Below are positions 23,874 through 35,319 of a stretch of DNA of 64,000 nt, piece by piece. The DNA is taken from the NCBI GenBank assembly GCA_022419385.1, contig JAJUBI010000002.1:2852001-2916000 (forward strand). The letters are read 5' to 3'. The position numbers and the translations under genes were made by a program. Below the pieces are notes generated by a model. It was not told where the DNA came from. It made no database searches and saw nothing but the letters and a program-made list of their open reading frames with translations. Numbering within the stretch: position 1 is the first letter of the stretch; each line of letters begins with the position of its first letter. This DNA comes from Paraconiothyrium sp. Pb-2020 (lineage: Eukaryota; Ascomycota; Dothideomycetes; Pleosporales; Didymosphaeriaceae).

Positions 23874-24148
23874 TCACTTCGATCCGCCCTTACGGCCTGC
23901 CTCCTTGGCTGCCTCACTCCCTGGCTCAAATGATCCAGAGGATGCCTTTCCGCCCTGCGAAGCGATCTCGCGCTAAGAATTGTTAGTGTCTGCCGCTGGA
24001 AACCAGGACCAGGTAGACAAACCTGCTTGTCGGGATCCATAGAGGCGAAACCACCCGAGTGGGATGACTGTCCGCCTTTAGAGGCAATGTTTTGAACCTC
24101 TTCCTTGGGCCGATTGGCGAAGTTTCCGGGGTTGTCGTTACCAGACAT
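23874..24148 (-). CDS. con-10: Con-10-type conidiation/stress protein
   Basis: Two exons: 24148-24023 and 23972-23874, 74 residues. Two copies of the KGG-type motif are visible: NIASKGGQSSHSGGF in exon 1 and EIASQGGKASSGSF in exon 2, followed by AGRKGGSK at the C-terminus. The protein is small, hydrophilic and Gly/Ser-rich, as in the con-10/GsiB stress family, which rises during conidiation and stress. The 50-bp intron falls between the two repeats, exactly after MDPDKQ. A TATA-like TATATAAAG lies about 125 bp upstream on the minus strand (24269-24277). Confidence 0.92.
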
Positions 24149-24268
24149 GAGAATATTTATGGATGATGAATGGATTGAAATTGGTGAGAGAATTGTGCGT
24201 GAGTTCAGGCAATTGGAGTCTTGCAGATGATGGTAGAAATACTTTATTGGACTTGGGCGACGAGGTGC

Positions 24269-24277
24269 TTTATATAT
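24269..24277 (-). promoter_or_regulatory. TATA-like box of con-10
   Basis: TATATAAAG on the minus strand about 120-130 bp before the con-10 start. Confidence 0.45.
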
Positions 24278-25927
24278 GTGTTCGGACAATGTTATTGTCG
24301 TCAGAGGACAGCCAGATCAGCACACAACGTGTCAGCATCGGACAGCGTCAAAGGAAGCGAAGCTTAGGCATGATGCCATGAGTACGTCGCCGAAATGCTG
24401 CTACGGCAGAAGATGCGCTACCCGCACCCTGCTCGGCTGTGCTGTTTCTAGTTCATGGTAGTATGAATGCTTGATTGAGCCATCTACATCACGTAACGCC
24501 ATAGCTGCTCACAAAATAAACATGACGTCTACATAACCTGCTAGTGAAGTGACCGCGGGTGGACGGGTTTCAGAGACCACCGACAGATCTGGCGCTAGTT
24601 AGATATCGCATCTAAGGTGGGCATCGAAAAGCGGGTTTTGCGGGGAATGAAAAAGGCTCATGATGTCTAGATAAAGAGATTGTGGATTGGTGAACTGTGG
24701 CGATCGGCAGCACTAGTTTCGTTCCTGACATAGCACGTGAGCACGCGATGGCGCGTTGACGTGACCGTGATGGAGTCTTATTAGTATGAGATGACGACTC
24801 TTGTTAGCTAGCGAGTCTAGTAGAGCATCCGGTGCTTGCTTCGCGTCATGACAAAATCTGGAAAGCTGCTTCCCACCCTCGGTTGCTGCCATGACAGAAT
24901 CTGATGATTCATGCAACTCCATTCATGGATCCGCTAATAACACTTAAGATATCTTCTCATATGGCCGAGAGAGCTCGAACACTACGTCATCTACCGCGCC
25001 AAGATATGACAGGCTTCTCGCGCCCAGTTCCTCAAAAAAAAAATCAAGGAGGCCAGAAATAGAAATAGATCCATGTATAACCATCTCGACATTAGTGACG
25101 GACCAAGTATAGAGGATTGAATTGCGGCGGAAGGTATATTCTGGGTGGGACCTTCTTCATGTAGTGCCAACCTAGGTGTTGACAGCCGTCGACCTTCATC
25201 TCGACGCGAGAGAGCACGTACGCAATTGCCGGATTTCGAGGGCTCTGCCGTATACAATCCTGTAAAGAACCGAGTGTATGTCTACAGCGCGACACTTGGT
25301 AACAAGTGGATGTACGTCCGTGGCGTTGAAATCCAGCCCCAACATCGGTCCTTCATTGAACATGCAAAACTCCGTACTCCGTAGTATAAATGCACTCACC
25401 TGCCTCACCCTATGACAGAGCCCTGTGGCAGCGTTCTAGCCCGAAATGGGCATTGATGTGAAGATGCGCTGCGCCTTGCTTGGCTAGCGGGGCTGTACAG
25501 TGCAAAGTTGCAAACAAAGACTTCGAACTCCAACGCCAACTTCGATGCATACGCTTTTCGACGAATTACTACTAAATCTAGTCTCCTAGAAATTCTCAGA
25601 CGTCGGAGAGGACTTTAGAACTAAGATCATGCTAAACGCGAGTCGTTGTTTGTAGCCCAGCACTCGATCGAGAGTACCCAGTTTTGTTGCACGCCTGGTA
25701 CCGTACCTGTAGACAACCTAGCAGCAGGCTGTGCTGAAGCCAAGAAATCCTGTGTGAGGCTGATCGCCGGTGAGGTCTGATATTAAAGTACTGCGCTGCA
25801 CGCTGTGACTTACGAAAGCACTTCTCACAAACAAAAGCCTCCAAATCCTCGTGATATTTCTACGGCGATCTCTAGCAACACTCGCAAACTACTACCGACC
25901 CACCTATCTCCTTCTGAAACCAACAAG
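24278..25927. other. Intergenic region, no gene seen
   Basis: About 1.7 kb between diverging con-10 and the four-helix membrane protein. Scattered short frames only. Confidence 0.5.
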
Positions 25928-26618
25928 ATGGTCCGTTGGTACCCCCGCGACACACGCTGGCGCGGCATCCAGAAACACTACTTCGACGTTTCTACCTTTA
26001 AGGCACTCGTCCTCGTCACCTACGTAATCCTCATCATCGTGGAAGGCGCCCTCCTACGACGCTGGTTCCAAGAATCTAACAAGCGCTTGAGTGCGAATGA
26101 CATGCCGTGAGCCTCTCTCCTTCGCACCACTTTCCATTCAAGACACGTAGCTGAACCGGATTAGATGGGCTTTCTGGGCGCGCACAGGCGTCTACCTCGT
26201 CATCGACGCCGTTCTCTCCCTCGTAATGGCGTACTTCACCTGGAAAGAGAAATGGCACCCCCTTGCCGCGCTGATAACCGCCATCCTAGCTTTCGGCCTG
26301 TGGTTCGCGGCGTGTTTACTCAACGTGATGCTAGTGTATAGCAATGAGTACTGGTTCAGGCAGTCGAATGACTGGCAGAAGATTGGATATGGGGAGGCGA
26401 GTCTGCAGGCAACAATCGCGGCGTGTTATTTTGCTATGATGGGGTTTGCGGCGAAGGCGGTCCATGAATGGAGGAAGATGAATAATGGGAAGTTGAGGAG
26501 TTACGAGGCGAATCGGAAGGTTGAAGAAAGGGAATTGGAGGATAGAGAGAGAACGAAGGTTGCGCAGGAGGCAAAGCATGTGCACGGGAACGGGAATGAG
26601 GGGAGGTTTACAGTGTGA
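25928..26618 (+). CDS. Four-helix (MARVEL-like) membrane protein
   Basis: Two exons: 25928-26106 and 26165-26618, 210 residues. Four hydrophobic helices: about residues 25-44 (ALVLVTYVILIIVEGALL), 65-85 (TGVYLVIDAVLSLVMAYF), 90-118 (AALITAILAFGLWFAACLL) and 140-160 (ATIAACYFAMMGFAAKAV). These are followed by a charged, Glu/Arg-rich cytosolic tail. The layout is like fungal MARVEL-domain proteins of the plasma membrane, but no signature residue makes the call certain. The intron joins SANDMP to WAFWARTGVY. No neighbours in common pathway. Confidence 0.75.
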
Positions 26619-27996
26619 TGGGGTGTTACTACGACGCGGTGGGTTCATGCAGTCCACATGGGCCAAACGACTTTTAGGCGAACCACTATCTTAATGTTTA
26701 ATCAAATAAGAACGACCGTACCTAAATGAGCGCTTAAATCGAACTGAGATGGATTACTGTGTAAGCGTTTCCCTGTTGTCGAAGCAATTTAACCGATGCA
26801 TACCCATCTACTCAGTACTGCCGCTATCACTGTCACCTCTCGCAAGATCTGGGTGCATCTTCTCCATTCTTGGTCGAGCCCGGTGCTCCTTCCTCGTAAG
26901 ACACTAGACCTTTTCTTACATAACACATCGCATTTGAACAATTTGTTGATCCGATCGCTACCATGAAGCGAATATGTTACAAGGCTCGTGAGGGTACGAA
27001 AAGCGGTGTCTACGAAGCCCGCGATTTGCTGAAACCCCGAACTACTGTACAGATTAGTATGTCATTTTGAAAGTGAAATCTGCATTAACCCCGTGCGCCT
27101 CTCTCCCTTTACCTTTTTTACTTTGATGTTTGGCTGTCTTCGACGCGATGCGTATTATGCAAGCTTGTGTTTTCGTCAATGCAATTCAGCGCATCACTAT
27201 ATCATGTTGCTGGTATTACGAGTCGAGTGGAAGGCCACTCGAGACCCCAACCGAGCAATCTCGGATCACAGACTATGTTTCCCTGCAAGCCTGGTATGTA
27301 CAGAGACCGTCCCATCCGTAAGGCTGGCTGTGTAGACGTGTACAGCAGCATTGCGTTTAAAGGAAAGTAAGCTGGGCACCTTGCTCTGTGCCATTGAAAT
27401 CGTGTCTTTTCTGGATTAGGAACTTCTGTCGACGAAGAGCTGGCAGAACTTGCGAAAGTGGTCAAGTGTCTACCAGCCACTCATCAACCAGCTCCTTCAC
27501 CCCGCATCCATTTACGGGAGCCTGCATTGTTTAGTCTGTTACTGTTCTAAAGTTTTCTTTAGCATACCGTTCCCTTACTTGTTGGGGACGAGCACCCGCG
27601 ATCAGGTGCTTGTAGAGTTAATGAAGAGAAATGATTGACATGTTCAATGCGCCAACGCGGCTACTAAGTTCACTCATCTGCGGGCAGTGGAGGATTGAAA
27701 CACATTTATTAATCAATAAGAGCATACGCCGCCTTGGAGTATACACGTGGCTCACTTGTAACCTTGGACTGGCCGGTGTGCTGGCCCCATGATTTGGGCG
27801 TAGACTTGATATCTGGTGCACTGTGATGGGTGCTTTGGGAATAATCAAGCTCGTACTTTTCCCGCCATGTGCATCCACACATACGATCCGCGCGCAGTAG
27901 TATACTGTTAACTGATTCATCCGACCCCTGGTGCTTGGAGTAAACATCTTTTTGATTCGTACGCTCAAACACACCCATGTACAAATCCAGCGCGTT
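26619..27996. other. Intergenic region, no supported gene
   Basis: About 1.4 kb. A short ATG frame at 26962 (about 35 codons) and later overlapping frames at 27093-27370 have no family resemblance or clear splice pattern. Confidence 0.45.
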
Positions 27997-29733
27997 CTAC
28001 CGTTTCTTATTTGCCTCTGCCCTCATCTCTTCCTTGATCCTACTTATCGTACCCACACCACCGTAGATGATCGCAGTGTAGACTTGTGCCACACTGGCAC
28101 CTGCATCGAGGATCTCTCGTGCTTGACGACCGTTTGTAATGCCACCAGTCGCGAAGATGACCTTCCTTGTGCCAGCGGTAATCGAGGCCGGAGCAGCGTT
28201 GCGCCCCGGCACAGAAGTAGGCCTTAATGTGGCGATCGGCGCGGAAGCACTCAGATCATCTATATTGGTCGGTAAAGGTGACGCTTCCGTCGGTAGATCC
28301 ACGGACGCAGGGGGAAGCGAAGAAGTTGCCGAGCTGAGAGCGTCTGATGGCGAGTCCTGCAGCTTCGGAACAATCGAAGAGTCGGGTTCATCGCCAATGG
28401 AATGACCCACAGCGGGCCATTCGGGTTTCGACCGGGGCGGTGGAAGCTGTTTCGGGCCATCATCGAGCGTCTTTCTGTACTTCTTCACAAGGGTCAAGGT
28501 GCGCTCGAACATTTGTGGTCCAGAGTAGCCTCCTTGTTCCAAGAGAAGATTGGCTTCGTCCTGGGGAAGGAGGTAGCCCTTGGGGAGGGGATCAGGTCGC
28601 TTCTTCGTAGTGTTCCCAACAATCACTCCATCCACGCCGGAGTCCCATACAGCCTCGCAAATGCCAGATACTTGCTCTTCAGAGTCCTCATCCGGACTCA
28701 CCTTGACCATAATAGCGGGCTTTGTCTTTCGATCCACCTTGTTAGCAGCTTGCACGACGCTGTTCAACAGCTGTGTAAGCGGTTCCACGTTTTGGAGAGC
28801 TCGAAGGCCGGGCGTGTTGGGGCTCGACACATTGACAACGATGATGTCGGCATATTTGGCTAGCTGATTGACGCAAGTGGTGTAGTCCCTCTTGACAGCT
28901 TCAATATCCTGCTCAGAGGTAGTCTTGTTCTTCGCGATCTGGACTGCCAGTAACCGGCCAGGAACCAGCGAGCCTGGCGGAACACCTGCTTCGCCATCCA
29001 AGACCAAGCGTTCCGCCTCCTCGTCAATGCCTAGGCCTGCGTGGTACGCGAATTGTCTGACACGGTGTCGTAGTCTCATGGCAACCGTCTCTGCACCCTC
29101 AGAGTTGAAACCATAGCGATTGATGAGGGCATTCTGCGACGGAAGCCGAAAGACCCTTGGCTTGGGATTTCCTTCTTGCGCCAACGGGGTCACAGCTCCG
29201 ACTTCGACAAGGCCAGCACCCAGCTCGAAGACAGGTGTGGGAATTTCGGCGCCCTTGTCCATGCCTGCAGACGTTCCGATGGGATTAACCAGCGCGTGGC
29301 CGAACACCTCCACTGCAAGGTCTCGAGCGGCATCGGGATTGCCTCGTTCTCTAGGATTCAAGCCAAAGCTATGAAGCGCCTTTACTATCTTGGTCCCGGC
29401 ATGGTGCGCGTCCTCTCCGTCGGGGTAGATCTGCCGCAGGACAGGGACGACAAGCCATTCGTGGAAGCTGGAGCGTGTGTCGGTGACGTACAGGTAGCCG
29501 AACGATAGCGCAAGTGTTAGGGCGGTACTGTATACGAAGTTTTTCGTGCGATTTGCTGCGGAGTGAGCATCGGCGGCAGCTGTCGAAGCCTGTCGCGTGG
29601 GGTGCACGAACAGATGCTGCGAGGGCCGCCGGCGAGGTACCGAGGGCCGGATGCGCAGGGCGCGCATCTGGACGGCCGTATTCATGCTGACGAGGGTATC
29701 GTGCAGCCCGTAGAAGGGCGCAGTCTGGTTCAA
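27997..29733 (-). CDS. Dihydroorotate dehydrogenase, class 2, mitochondrial
   Basis: Single exon, up to 578 residues. Oxidises dihydroorotate to orotate with ubiquinone in the inner mitochondrial membrane (pyrimidine synthesis). Seen: an Arg-rich presequence (residues 20-60), a membrane helix (NFVYSTALTLALSFGYLYV), then the FMN barrel with NPIGTSAGMDKGAEIP, GAVTPLAQEGNPKPRVFRL, NRYGFNSEGA, catalytic Ser in VNVSSPNTPGLR, VGVDGVI-type VDGVIVGNTT, and ATGGI. A Pro/Ser-rich insert of roughly 95 residues (about 430-525) sits just before the last FMN-binding strands. ATG at 29685 or 29667 are alternative starts. Confidence 0.94.
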   Translation of the reverse strand: MNQTAPFYGLHDTLVSMNTAVQMRALRIRPSVPRRRPSQHLFVHPTRQASTAAADAHSAANRTKNFVYSTALTLALSFGYLYVTDTRSSFHEWLVVPVLRQIYPDGEDAHHAGTKIVKALHSFGLNPRERGNPDAARDLAVEVFGHALVNPIGTSAGMDKGAEIPTPVFELGAGLVEVGAVTPLAQEGNPKPRVFRLPSQNALINRYGFNSEGAETVAMRLRHRVRQFAYHAGLGIDEEAERLVLDGEAGVPPGSLVPGRLLAVQIAKNKTTSEQDIEAVKRDYTTCVNQLAKYADIIVVNVSSPNTPGLRALQNVEPLTQLLNSVVQAANKVDRKTKPAIMVKVSPDEDSEEQVSGICEAVWDSGVDGVIVGNTTKKRPDPLPKGYLLPQDEANLLLEQGGYSGPQMFERTLTLVKKYRKTLDDGPKQLPPPRSKPEWPAVGHSIGDEPDSSIVPKLQDSPSDALSSATSSLPPASVDLPTEASPLPTNIDDLSASAPIATLRPTSVPGRNAAPASITAGTRKVIFATGGITNGRQAREILDAGASVAQVYTAIIYGGVGTISRIKEEMRAEANKKR

Positions 29734-30270
29734 TGGCTGTTGTTGTGCCTATATCGCAACGCTCCCGCATGCAACGTCGGTGCTTGGCGCTGCCCACATG
29801 GCTCTCACCCCTACGCCATGAACCGCGACTTTTACAATGCACGAGATTAGACTAAATCGACAACCGTTGCTCAGATTTCCTGTCATGGCCCACCCAGAGG
29901 CTGCACGAATCAATGCTCCGGGCACTCACTTATCATCCACAGGAGTACCCCATGCTTCTATCTGCCGGTAGTGGCATTGTCCCCACGATGTATGCCCAGC
30001 TTTCAAATTATCATATATTACCAAAACTCGCGTAACCGCACAACAACCGGTTCATCACGAGCAATATAGCTTAGATTTGTGTTTTGCACCAATGTCGTTT
30101 CCTTGAATCGTCCACGCGACGCTCATGCCCGGCAAACAACCGTCATTATGCTCGCCACAGCTACAGGGCGACTCAATGGAGCCCACCACGCAATATTGAT
30201 AAGGCTCGAGCAACAGCTTGACCGCGCGTTGGCCTCGATAGCATAGCTTGTACTGACTACGTTCACCAAC
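29734..30270. promoter_or_regulatory. Divergent promoter region, DHODH / GH28
   Basis: 537 bp between diverging starts; no coding signal and no clear binding site recognised. Confidence 0.4.
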
Positions 30271-31626
30271 ATGCTGTCTAAGTGGTCTCTGTTCGTTTTA
30301 TTCACCGCTAGAGTTTTAGCTGGCGTAAACAAAACCGGCACGCTCTGCACCGTTACTCCTTCCGGCAGCAAAGATGATTCCGTCTATATCATGGAGGCGT
30401 TCAAACAGTGCGGACAAGATGGGCAGATCGAAATCACCGAAGGCGATTACACCATTGCCAAAGTCATGGACGTCCTCAACTTGAAGAATTGCGACATCAG
30501 CATCAAAGGTAAACTTACCTGGAATGACGACATCAACTACTGGACTAGAAACTCGATCGGAGTCACTTATGCGCAGCGAAGCACTGCTTTCAGACTAGGT
30601 GGAGACACGTTCTCCATCCGCGGATACGGAAAAGGGCTGTTCTTCGGCAACGGCCAGACGTGGTACAATGCAAATAAGAACGGGTCGAACATGGCTGGTC
30701 GTCCCATTAGCCTGACGTTGTGGAAGGCGAAAAATGTGTTCATCGATGGACTCACGTGGAGGCAAACCCAATTTTGGTAACGTGTCCATCTGCTGAATTT
30801 GAAAGGCGACTAATTGCACCCAAGGCATACATTCGTCGCATATTCCGAGAATGTGACAATGACAAACCTTGACATGAACGCCACATCGACATCACAGTGG
30901 AATACTGTCAATACCGATGGCTTCGACTCCTGGAACTCGAAAGACATCGTAATCAAGAATTGGGTTGTGAAATGTGGCGATGTTCGTTCTTGTTCTCACT
31001 CTATCCACCTAACTTCTCTTTAACAATAAGCTCTAGGATTGCATCTCCATCAAAGGCAACAGCAGCAACGTCTACGTAAAGAATGTCACCTGCTACGAAT
31101 CCGGCGCGGCCTGCATTGGCTCTCTCGGCAACAACGCTGTTGATTACGTTGACAACATCGTCTTCGAAGACTTTACTGCCATCCACTCGTCCAACGCTGC
31201 GTGGATAAAGACCTACCCCGGGCAGGGCCATGTGCGCAACGTCACATTCCGGAACTTCTATTTCCAGGACGTGAACCAGCCAATATATGTATCACCATGT
31301 ATCTATTCTTATAGTAACTGCGATGGTAGCAGGCTGAAAATCAGTGATATAACCTGGGAGAATGTTACTGGTACAAGTCGATATAATGTCGCTGCGGGTA
31401 TTTATTGTAGTAAAGGTACGTAGGATTGAGTATGGTGGTGAATCGCTGACACTGACGTGGATCAGGCGCACCGTGTACAGGGCTGAAATTCAAGGATGTG
31501 AATATCAAACCAAAGAATGGAGGGACTGCGAAGGTGTTATGCAGTAACATGAACAGTGACAGTGGGCTGTCGTGCACGGGCACGTGTCCGAGTGGATGGA
31601 AGCAGCAGTTGAGCGGGAACGCATAG
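30271..31626 (+). CDS. Secreted glycoside hydrolase family 28 (exo-polygalacturonase-like)
   Basis: Four exons: 30271-30776, 30825-30981, 31037-31415, 31466-31626, 400 residues. Signal peptide about residues 1-18 (MLSKWSLFVLFTARVLA). Right-handed beta-helix repeats with many N-glycosylation sites. Catalytic blocks: NTDGFD at 198-203 and Asp221/Asp222 (CGD|DCIS), split by intron 2. The usual GHG motif is replaced by SGAACIGSLG, so its His is missing; the RIK block reads WIKTYPG. This pattern resembles one exo-acting branch of GH28, so the substrate (polygalacturonate or rhamnogalacturonan ends) is uncertain. Intron 2 has the weak donor GTTCGT. Confidence 0.88.
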
Positions 31627-32312
31627 GCCCTGAAATAGGACCATTGTGGGCTGTGTCATGGCCACCACTTTTCCAACCTTACCATACTTATATTACTTGG
31701 TTAGTAAAACATGGGATCAGTCCAAGAGTTGTTGTCCGAGCACATTGGTGAATGTCTAGTCGAGCACCTTCGTCAGGGATCCACTTGTACAGTGTAATGC
31801 TCGAAGAAACGAACCGCATGAGCATGCACACGTGTACTCTATGTACCGAGCATTGGCGCCGTTACGGCGTGCCTGGGGTTACACCTCCCGTGCCCCTGCC
31901 TTACGCTGACGGTCTCGGCACAAAGCCGTGGCGCTTGCCAGATGATACAACGGATTCCCTAAGCTGCAGGCTGCGAATGACTCTTACACGATGCTTCGGA
32001 AGCTTTCAGACAAGGTGTCTCTATTCTTCGTATATTCGCATTCTAGAGCCGGAAAGCAAGTCTGAAACGCAAACGCTACCAGCTCAGGAACATAAGGCGT
32101 GAAGGCGGTCCGAACCATCTGTGAGTACATGCTACTGCTCGTTATACATTTACACAGTACGTGCCCGGATCCCTACATCGTTGCTCACCTCAGCACTCTT
32201 CCAGAAAGTTCGGCTGTCGCGAAACAAAAGGCGCTGGCGGGCCCTCCACGCGCGGCCCCACCACCGCGTGCTCCCAAAGTCCGGGCAACCTCCGAGTCAC
32301 GTCTCGTCCACC
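31627..32312. other. Intergenic region, no gene seen
   Basis: 686 bp between two rightward genes; short frames only. Confidence 0.5.
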
Positions 32313-33250
32313 ATGCCGCCAGGCAACGAATACGCGGCAGACCAGCTCAAAACCCAAGGCAATGCGCACTTTAAGAATGGCGAGTACGACCAAGCAGAGA
32401 CGCTGTACAGCCAGGCCATCCAAAAGAACAGCAAAAATCCGCTGCTGTTTACAAATCGCGCCAATGCGCGGCTGAAGCTCGAGAAATGGGAGGGCGTGAT
32501 CAACGACTGCTTGGCGAGCATAGAGCTGATGACGGAGAACATGAAGGCGTACTTTTATCTGGGTATGTAGAGATGCTCTCGCATTATGAGCAATGCAAGA
32601 GTTGGGCTGACGCATCTCCTGCTACAGCGCAGGCGCAAATCGCAATCAACCATCCGAATGAGGCACTCAGTAGCGCCCTGAGGGCATATGATCTCTGCGT
32701 CAATTCTCCTCAGCAGACTTCCAACGCCGCCACCATATCCGCCCTAGTCACACGTTGCAAGAAAGCAAAATGGGACATCCGCGAGCGCGAGCGCATACGG
32801 CGACGCAAAGGCCTCCTTTCCGAGCTCGAATTATCCCTCGAAACCACTCACAAAAAGGACGTCGACAATATCGAGGCACGGTTAGAAAGCGGAGAAATCG
32901 GCCGCGTTGAGGCTACGGAAGAAAAACAACAACTCGTCACCGAATTTGAGCAGAAGCGCGACGACCTTCGCACCGCCTTCGCGCTCTCCGACCCCGAACA
33001 TCTCGAGATCCGCGAAGTACCAGACTACCTCATCGACGGGATAACTTTCGAAATCATGAACGATCCGGTTGTGACGAAGAACGGGCGAAGTTACGAGCGC
33101 GCGACTATCATTGAGCATTTGAAGAGGAGTGCGACGGATCCGCTTACACGGGAACCGTTGACAATCAATGAGTTAAGGCCGAACATCGCGCTGAAGGAGG
33201 CATGTACGGAATTCATGGAGAAGAATAAGGGCTGGATTTACGATTGGTAG
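32313..33250 (+). CDS. CHIP/STUB1-like TPR and U-box E3 ubiquitin ligase
   Basis: Two exons: 32313-32562 and 32628-33250, 290 residues. Three TPR units occupy about residues 5-120 (ADQLKTQGNAHFKNGEYDQA, NRANARLKLEKWEGVINDC, LAQAQIAINHPNEALSSAL). A charged coiled coil (about 130-205) follows, then a U-box (about 215-285: VPDYLIDGITFEIMNDPVV through ELRPNIALKEACTEFM). This is the domain order of CHIP, which binds the C-termini of Hsp70/Hsp90 through the TPR and ubiquitinates their clients. The intron joins YFYL to AQAQIAI inside the TPR region. Cytosolic. Confidence 0.92.
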
Positions 33251-33774
33251 GTTGTCATCGTCATTGGTGCGAGGTTTGTCTGAGGAAGAGTGGAGGGGGA
33301 TATGAAGCGGCTTGCTTGTGGCTGCTGACACACCGCAGTGAGGATGGCGAAGTGGATACGGATCCACGGTGGGCGCATCTCTCCTGCAGCCGAGGAGACT
33401 ACGAGGGCAGGTGAATAGAGCTGCATTGATAACGAGCATTGCAAGGAGTTTCAAGAATCACTTTCATTGGAGGCTGGATACCCATGCTGTAAAGTCGAGC
33501 TCGTCGAGCTCGTATCGAACTGTGAGTCGCGTCGGGATATTGTGCACAAAGCTAGGCAACTGAACTGCTGTGCCGATCTGCTCAAGTCATGCGGAATCTT
33601 CTGTGTATATTCATATTTCATGATGGTGACGGTTTGTCACCGTATGGCAGCAGCTACCTTATAGGCACAGGCGCTGTACGGAAGAAGATAAAGGGTATAA
33701 CTCCGAAACGCCACCCCGTCCCATCAAACAACAAACCCTTAAACACACATCCATCACACAAAGCCTCGGATCTC
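33251..33774. other. Intergenic region between convergent genes
   Basis: 524 bp with no supported gene; contains both 3' flanks. Confidence 0.5.
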
Positions 33775-34454
33775 CTACCCTTCCTGCACCGCAGCGCCCA
33801 ACCCCTGCTGCACCTTCACACCCCTCTCCTTCTCCGTTCCCTGCCGATACATATTCGGATAGCTTCTCAACCTCCTGATCGCATTCTCTTCATCCTCCCC
33901 TCTTCCATCCCTCCCCCGACTCGGCGGCTGACTCCTCTTCCTCGCTTCCCTGTGTCTCTCTTCACCCTCGCCTTCCGGTATGGGACTCCTACTGCGATTT
34001 TCCGACCGATTCCTCACACGCCCACGGAATGTGTGGTCTGGCTCGGCGTCGCTGCGCCGCCGGTTCCTCGTCGCTATGGGTGGGCTCTTGGTGAAGGGGG
34101 AGGAAGAGGAGGCGCGTTGGTGCTTGCGGTAGTGGTGTCGGTGCCTGAACCAGGGTACAGAGTTAGTGGAAATCCTAGATCTGGGAAGAGACACCCAGTG
34201 TATGTATGTCTTTGGGCAAGTCGGGAAACTCCCAAAGACACATCCTGACTGTGCCCTATGGGTTCGTACCGGCTGCCTGAATCGCGTTCATGTCCTCGGG
34301 AAGGGGAGGATGCACGCGGCGGCGTATGCGATGAGAGTCGGCGGCGTTTGAGACGGCCACGGGGGGCTTCGTCGCCGTGGACGGAGTCGTTGGGTGTGGG
34401 AGGATCGGTTGGTATAGCGACCTCGGTGCGAGGGTCCGAGAGTTCGAATGGCAT
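33775..34454 (-). CDS. Arg/Ser-rich hydrophilic protein
   Basis: Two exons: 34454-34270 and 34144-33775, 184 residues. The protein is strongly basic and rich in Arg, Ser, Glu and Pro (HRHHYRKHQRASSSS, RNRSENRSRSPIPEGEGE, RGRDGRGEDEENAIRRL). It has RS/RE-type dipeptides like those of splicing-associated proteins, but no folded domain is recognisable. The 125-bp intron was chosen because donor GTACGA and acceptor TTCAG keep one open frame of even composition on both sides. Likely nuclear by composition; function unknown. Confidence 0.5.
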
Positions 34455-35319
34455 AATAGGAGATAATGAGTGCAGGTGCTATGGAGGCTCTGGCCAATTC
34501 GGGTTTGAAGCCTGGTGGGAGTATTGGGAGAGAGCCATCTGACTGTGCGTGGGTCTTGAGCGGGAGGGGGCAGTAGCTCTGTGTTGCTCGTGTGACGCTT
34601 TGGGCGGTGGTCAGGCCGTGGGACGTCATTCGCATGGGAGGCTACTATGGTACGCCCGCACTTGACCGGAACGGGCAGTAGCGTGAACGACACACGGCCA
34701 GCGTTAGGTGACTGGCGGGCTCACACAACATCATCACCGTGCTTTGTTTCAGATTGAATGTTAGGACGCCAACCTACTAGCTTTGATTGCTGCAAGGTAC
34801 ATACCATACGTGAAAAAGATACAAACATTGTTGATGGCTCGCCACAACAACGCCTTGTCACTTCACCTTATGTGACGCCTTCGTCCACATTGTCTTACCA
34901 CTCGGTGGGAATTATTTACACCCCAAAGGTGTTGCTCTTAAGGTAAGTCTCCACATGTCTAGACCGCGATGATAGCTGGTTTGGTTTAAGAGGACGGGCA
35001 TTGGTGTCATTGCATGGCAACCGCCTATTAGTAGTAACGAGCGTCGATCCCACTTTGTTTCTGATGCAAGAACCGCTGCAATGAGTTCCGCAATTCCGCG
35101 CCATTCCTGATTTAGCAGCTTCAGGTCCACGAAATGCTCGATATTCTTTCTTTAATGCCGTCATCAGCGATGTACATCATCTGCGGCTCGGGGAATCGTG
35201 TACGATCTTGGACTCTACGCTCGGCGCCGATCATGGTGCTCTTTACAGCCAAATGTACCCGTGCAAGTCTTTGAATGGCGGAAACTTCGTACTTCAACGG
35301 GCAAGTCGTCCTTTCATTC
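34455..35319. other. Intergenic region, no gene seen
   Basis: 865 bp. Short frames only, between two leftward genes. Confidence 0.5.

Noticed and set aside
26962..27370. Short ATG frame plus downstream frames that might be a small secreted protein
   Set aside because: No signal peptide and no splice combination gave a coherent product.
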